Both the position numbers and the translations under genes were made by a program. A stretch of DNA of 6,566 nucleotides from an uncultured Flavobacteriales bacterium (lineage in GTDB: Bacteria > Bacteroidota > Bacteroidia > Flavobacteriales_D > Sanyastnellaceae), in NCBI GenBank assembly GCA_938003665.1, contig CALKYI010000131.1, positions 1 to 6,566 of the forward strand. Reading direction: 5' to 3'. This document shows, in pieces, positions 6,473-6,566 of this stretch (its first letter is position 1; each line of letters begins with the position of its first letter). The notes beneath the pieces were generated by a model. It was not told where the DNA came from. It ran no database searches and was given only the letters and a program-made list of their open reading frames with translations.

Positions 6473-6505
6473 CGAAGATACCGCAAGCCCTGCCGATATC
6501 AGCAA
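6473..6505 (-). promoter_or_regulatory. Candidate pepP promoter (-33 TTG, -7 TATCTTCG)
   Basis: On the minus strand TTG at 6505-6503 is followed after 22 bases by TATCTTCG at 6480-6473, which fits five of six fixed bases of TAnnTTTG. The -7 box ends four bases before the pepP ATG, implying a leaderless or nearly leaderless mRNA, or use of another promoter upstream. This is the best-spaced promoter candidate in the window, still by motif only. Confidence 0.35.
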
Positions 6506-6566
6506 CCTGCTTACGAAACCCATTGCACGAGCGTTCAATCCACCAAGTGGGGAACCGACACTTGCC

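Noticed and set aside
6329..6538. Short minus-strand frame whose translation resembles a signal peptide (GFVSRLLISAGLAVSSLYAL)
   Set aside because: It runs out of frame into the start of pepP, after which the translation is Arg/Pro-rich shadow sequence; no room for a real mature protein before the pepP frame takes over.
1..6566. Search for CRISPR, insertion sequence ends, tRNA genes, phage or defence genes
   Set aside because: No repeated spacer-like arrays, long inverted repeats, cloverleaf-like segments or matching protein motifs were seen on either strand.

Overview
The window most likely comes from a moderately GC-rich member of the Bacteroidota (Flavobacteriales-like is a guess). Four things point there. 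A truncated secreted protein at the left edge has a mature N-terminus (Q-F-L-G-L ... TTYRVYA) like secreted proteins of that phylum. None of the five visible gene starts has a Shine-Dalgarno sequence. Several starts sit a few bases behind octamers close to the Bacteroidota -7 box TAnnTTTG. The aminopeptidase P begins MRYQTL, a start I associate with Bacteroidota homologues. No search was possible, so the assignment rests on pattern recognition.

Layout, left to right. (1) 1-132, minus strand: the signal peptide and first mature residues of a secreted protein that runs off the left edge and has no ATG start. (2) About 150-245: a short, very AT-rich gap holding its likely promoter and a terminator-like hairpin behind the next gene. 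(3) 246-2378, minus: ribonuclease R. (4) A 51-bp divergent gap. (5) 2430-5174, plus: a compact run of three genes. These are a class I SAM-dependent methyltransferase, a MiaE-type diiron tRNA hydroxylase that overlaps it by an ATGA junction, and a lipoprotein with a C-terminal thioredoxin/TlpA-like domain 19 bp further on. (6) 5179-6468, minus: Xaa-Pro aminopeptidase, converging on the lipoprotein gene with 4 bp between the stop codons. (7) 6469-6566: the upstream region of the aminopeptidase gene, with no supported gene.

How the genes fit together. RNase R degrades structured RNA, and MiaE finishes a hypermodified base at tRNA position 37. The methyltransferase looks like an RNA-modification enzyme, so the left-centre of the window reads as an RNA maintenance cluster built around a divergent promoter region. 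The lipoprotein and aminopeptidase are envelope redox and peptide-turnover functions with no clear link to it.

I see no CRISPR array, insertion sequence, rRNA, tRNA or phage gene, and no convincing new multi-gene system. The best leads are the non-ATG secreted protein, the uncharacterised methyltransferase coupled to MiaE, the unrecognised 230-residue domain in front of the thioredoxin domain, and the very short intergenic control regions.
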